This document shows, piece after piece, positions 16,764 through 17,335 of a DNA stretch of 17,335 nt. Position 1 is the first letter of the stretch. Every line of letters begins with the position of its first letter. Made by a program: the position numbers and the translations under genes. The DNA comes from Brachyspira catarrhinii (GTDB lineage: Bacteria; Spirochaetota; Brachyspiria; Brachyspirales; Brachyspiraceae): the NCBI RefSeq assembly GCF_005518285.1, contig NZ_SJDU01000007.1, positions 1-17,335 on the forward strand, read 5' to 3'. A model generated the notes under the pieces. That model searched no databases. It was not told where the DNA came from and was given only the letters and a program-made list of their open reading frames with translations.

Positions 16764-16826
16764 ATGAATACGATTAAAAAAATATTGCATTATCTATTCT
16801 TATCTAAAGATTCTTTGAGGCGTTAA
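16764..16826 (+). CDS. Candidate arginine leader peptide upstream of argC
   Basis: A 20-codon frame starts with ATG at 16764 and ends with TAA at 16824-16826. AAGG (16753-16756) lies 7 bases before the ATG, and a strong promoter lies about 20 bases before that, so translation is plausible. The peptide begins MNTIKKIL and ends SKDSLRR. Its only two Arg codons (AGG, CGT) are consecutive and directly precede the stop, the placement expected if a ribosome short of charged tRNA-Arg, or one sensing arginine, pauses there. A short GGCG/CGCC stem (16819-16822 with 16828-16831) spans the Arg codons and stop. argC begins 108 bp downstream. I see no canonical terminator between, so the mechanism is open. 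It could instead be a small unrelated peptide or an untranslated chance frame. Confidence 0.5.
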   Translation: MNTIKKILHYLFLSKDSLRR

Positions 16827-16920
16827 TCGCCCGCATCAATTATCTAAATTAATAAATCTATTAAAATAAAATATAAAAGTTAAAATTAAAATAAAGAAAA
16901 AATTAAATTTATTATTTAAA
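16827..16920 (+). other. Almost G+C-free untranslated leader before argC
   Basis: After the CGCCCGC cluster at 16828-16834, the DNA to the argC ribosome-binding site is essentially only A and T, with isolated C and G bases. No stable hairpin, anti-Shine-Dalgarno or T-box element is visible. The wider 325-bp gap 16610-16934 holds, in order: the flavodoxin gene's upstream region, the arg promoter(s), the leader frame and this tract. Confidence 0.5.
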
Positions 16921-16934
16921 ACGGAGAATTAAAA

Positions 16935-17335
16935 ATGATAAAAGTATCGATAATAGGAGCGACAGGCTACGCTGGAGTAGAATTGATAAGACTTTTACTT
17001 TTGCATCCAAAAGTGGAATTAAAAAATATTTCTTCAAAAAGTTTTGCGGGAGATAATATAAATAAAATATATCCTAATTTGAATAAATATTGCGAAAAGA
17101 TTTTGACGGACGAAGACTCCGCCATTGAAGATTCGGATGTCGTATTCGCGTCTCTGCCCGCGGGGTTGAGCGATGAAATAGCTAAAAAATGTTTCGATAA
17201 AAAAATATTGTTTATAGATTTGGGAGCGGACTTCAGACTTTCAAACGAAGAAGATTATAAAAAATGGTATAAAAAAGATTATAAATATAAAGAGATTCAT
17301 AACGAAGCGATTTATTCGATTCCCGAAATAATAAA
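16935..17335 (+). CDS. argC: N-acetyl-gamma-glutamyl-phosphate reductase, N-terminal part (3' end outside window)
   Basis: The frame from ATG 16935 runs open to the right edge (133 complete codons). It begins MIKVSIIGATGYAGVELIRL, the NADP-binding Rossmann motif typical of ArgC, followed by VVFASLPAGLSDEIA and FIDLGADFRLSNEEDYKKWY, both characteristic of this family. The enzyme reduces N-acetylglutamyl phosphate to the semialdehyde, the third step of arginine/ornithine synthesis. The catalytic Cys lies beyond the window. CGGAG (16922-16926) is 8 bases upstream of the ATG. A candidate leader peptide with tandem Arg codons precedes it on the same predicted transcript. Confidence 0.93.
   Translation, partial: MIKVSIIGATGYAGVELIRLLLLHPKVELKNISSKSFAGDNINKIYPNLNKYCEKILTDEDSAIEDSDVVFASLPAGLSDEIAKKCFDKKILFIDLGADFRLSNEEDYKKWYKKDYKYKEIHNEAIYSIPEII

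Noticed and set aside
16827..16934. Classical attenuator terminator, T-box or ARG box before argC
   Set aside because: I found no G+C stem followed by a T-run, no T-box consensus and no good pair of ARG-box half sites; only the short stem at the leader stop is visible.

Overview
This is a low-GC bacterial window whose gene content points to a spirochaete, most likely Brachyspira. Coding sequence is rich in AAA, ATA, TTA, GAA and AGA codons, and intergenic DNA is almost pure A+T. Outer-membrane functions (an MlaD/MCE protein, an OmpA-family protein) sit beside a large chemoreceptor. The genus call is inference; no 16S gene or other decisive marker is present.

Layout, left to right: (1) the 3' end of a PTS EIIA type-2 gene and a DeoR-family sugar regulator on the plus strand; (2) a minus-strand operon of an HD-domain hydrolase, nicotinamidase (pncA) and a GNAT acetyltransferase; (3) a divergent monocistronic gltA/nfnB-type flavin iron-sulfur oxidoreductase ending in the clearest terminator of the window; (4) a minus-strand pair, gltX and a stand-alone receiver protein; (5) a plus-strand run of manA, an Mla-type ABC ATPase, an MCE/MlaD protein and an inositol-phosphatase-family gene, followed by an isolated F1-ATPase beta gene; (6) a six-TM methyl-accepting chemotaxis protein whose stop overlaps the start of an OmpA-family gene; (7) a minus-strand flavodoxin-domain protein; (8) a 325-bp regulatory region leading into argC, which runs off the right edge.

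Most genes are housekeeping or metabolic: sugar uptake and its control, NAD salvage, glutamate or redox metabolism, tRNA charging, mannose phosphate interconversion, lipid transport, ATP synthesis, chemotaxis, envelope anchoring and arginine synthesis. No mobile element, CRISPR array, rRNA or tRNA was found.

The most interesting signal lies upstream of argC. A consensus TTGACA -35 box is followed by a 20-codon reading frame with its own Shine-Dalgarno that ends in tandem Arg codons directly before the stop. It resembles an arginine-sensing leader peptide. Other points are a probable leaderless manA mRNA, an atpD gene separated from other atp genes, an mlaFD pair without mlaE, and a chemoreceptor translationally coupled to an OmpA-like protein.
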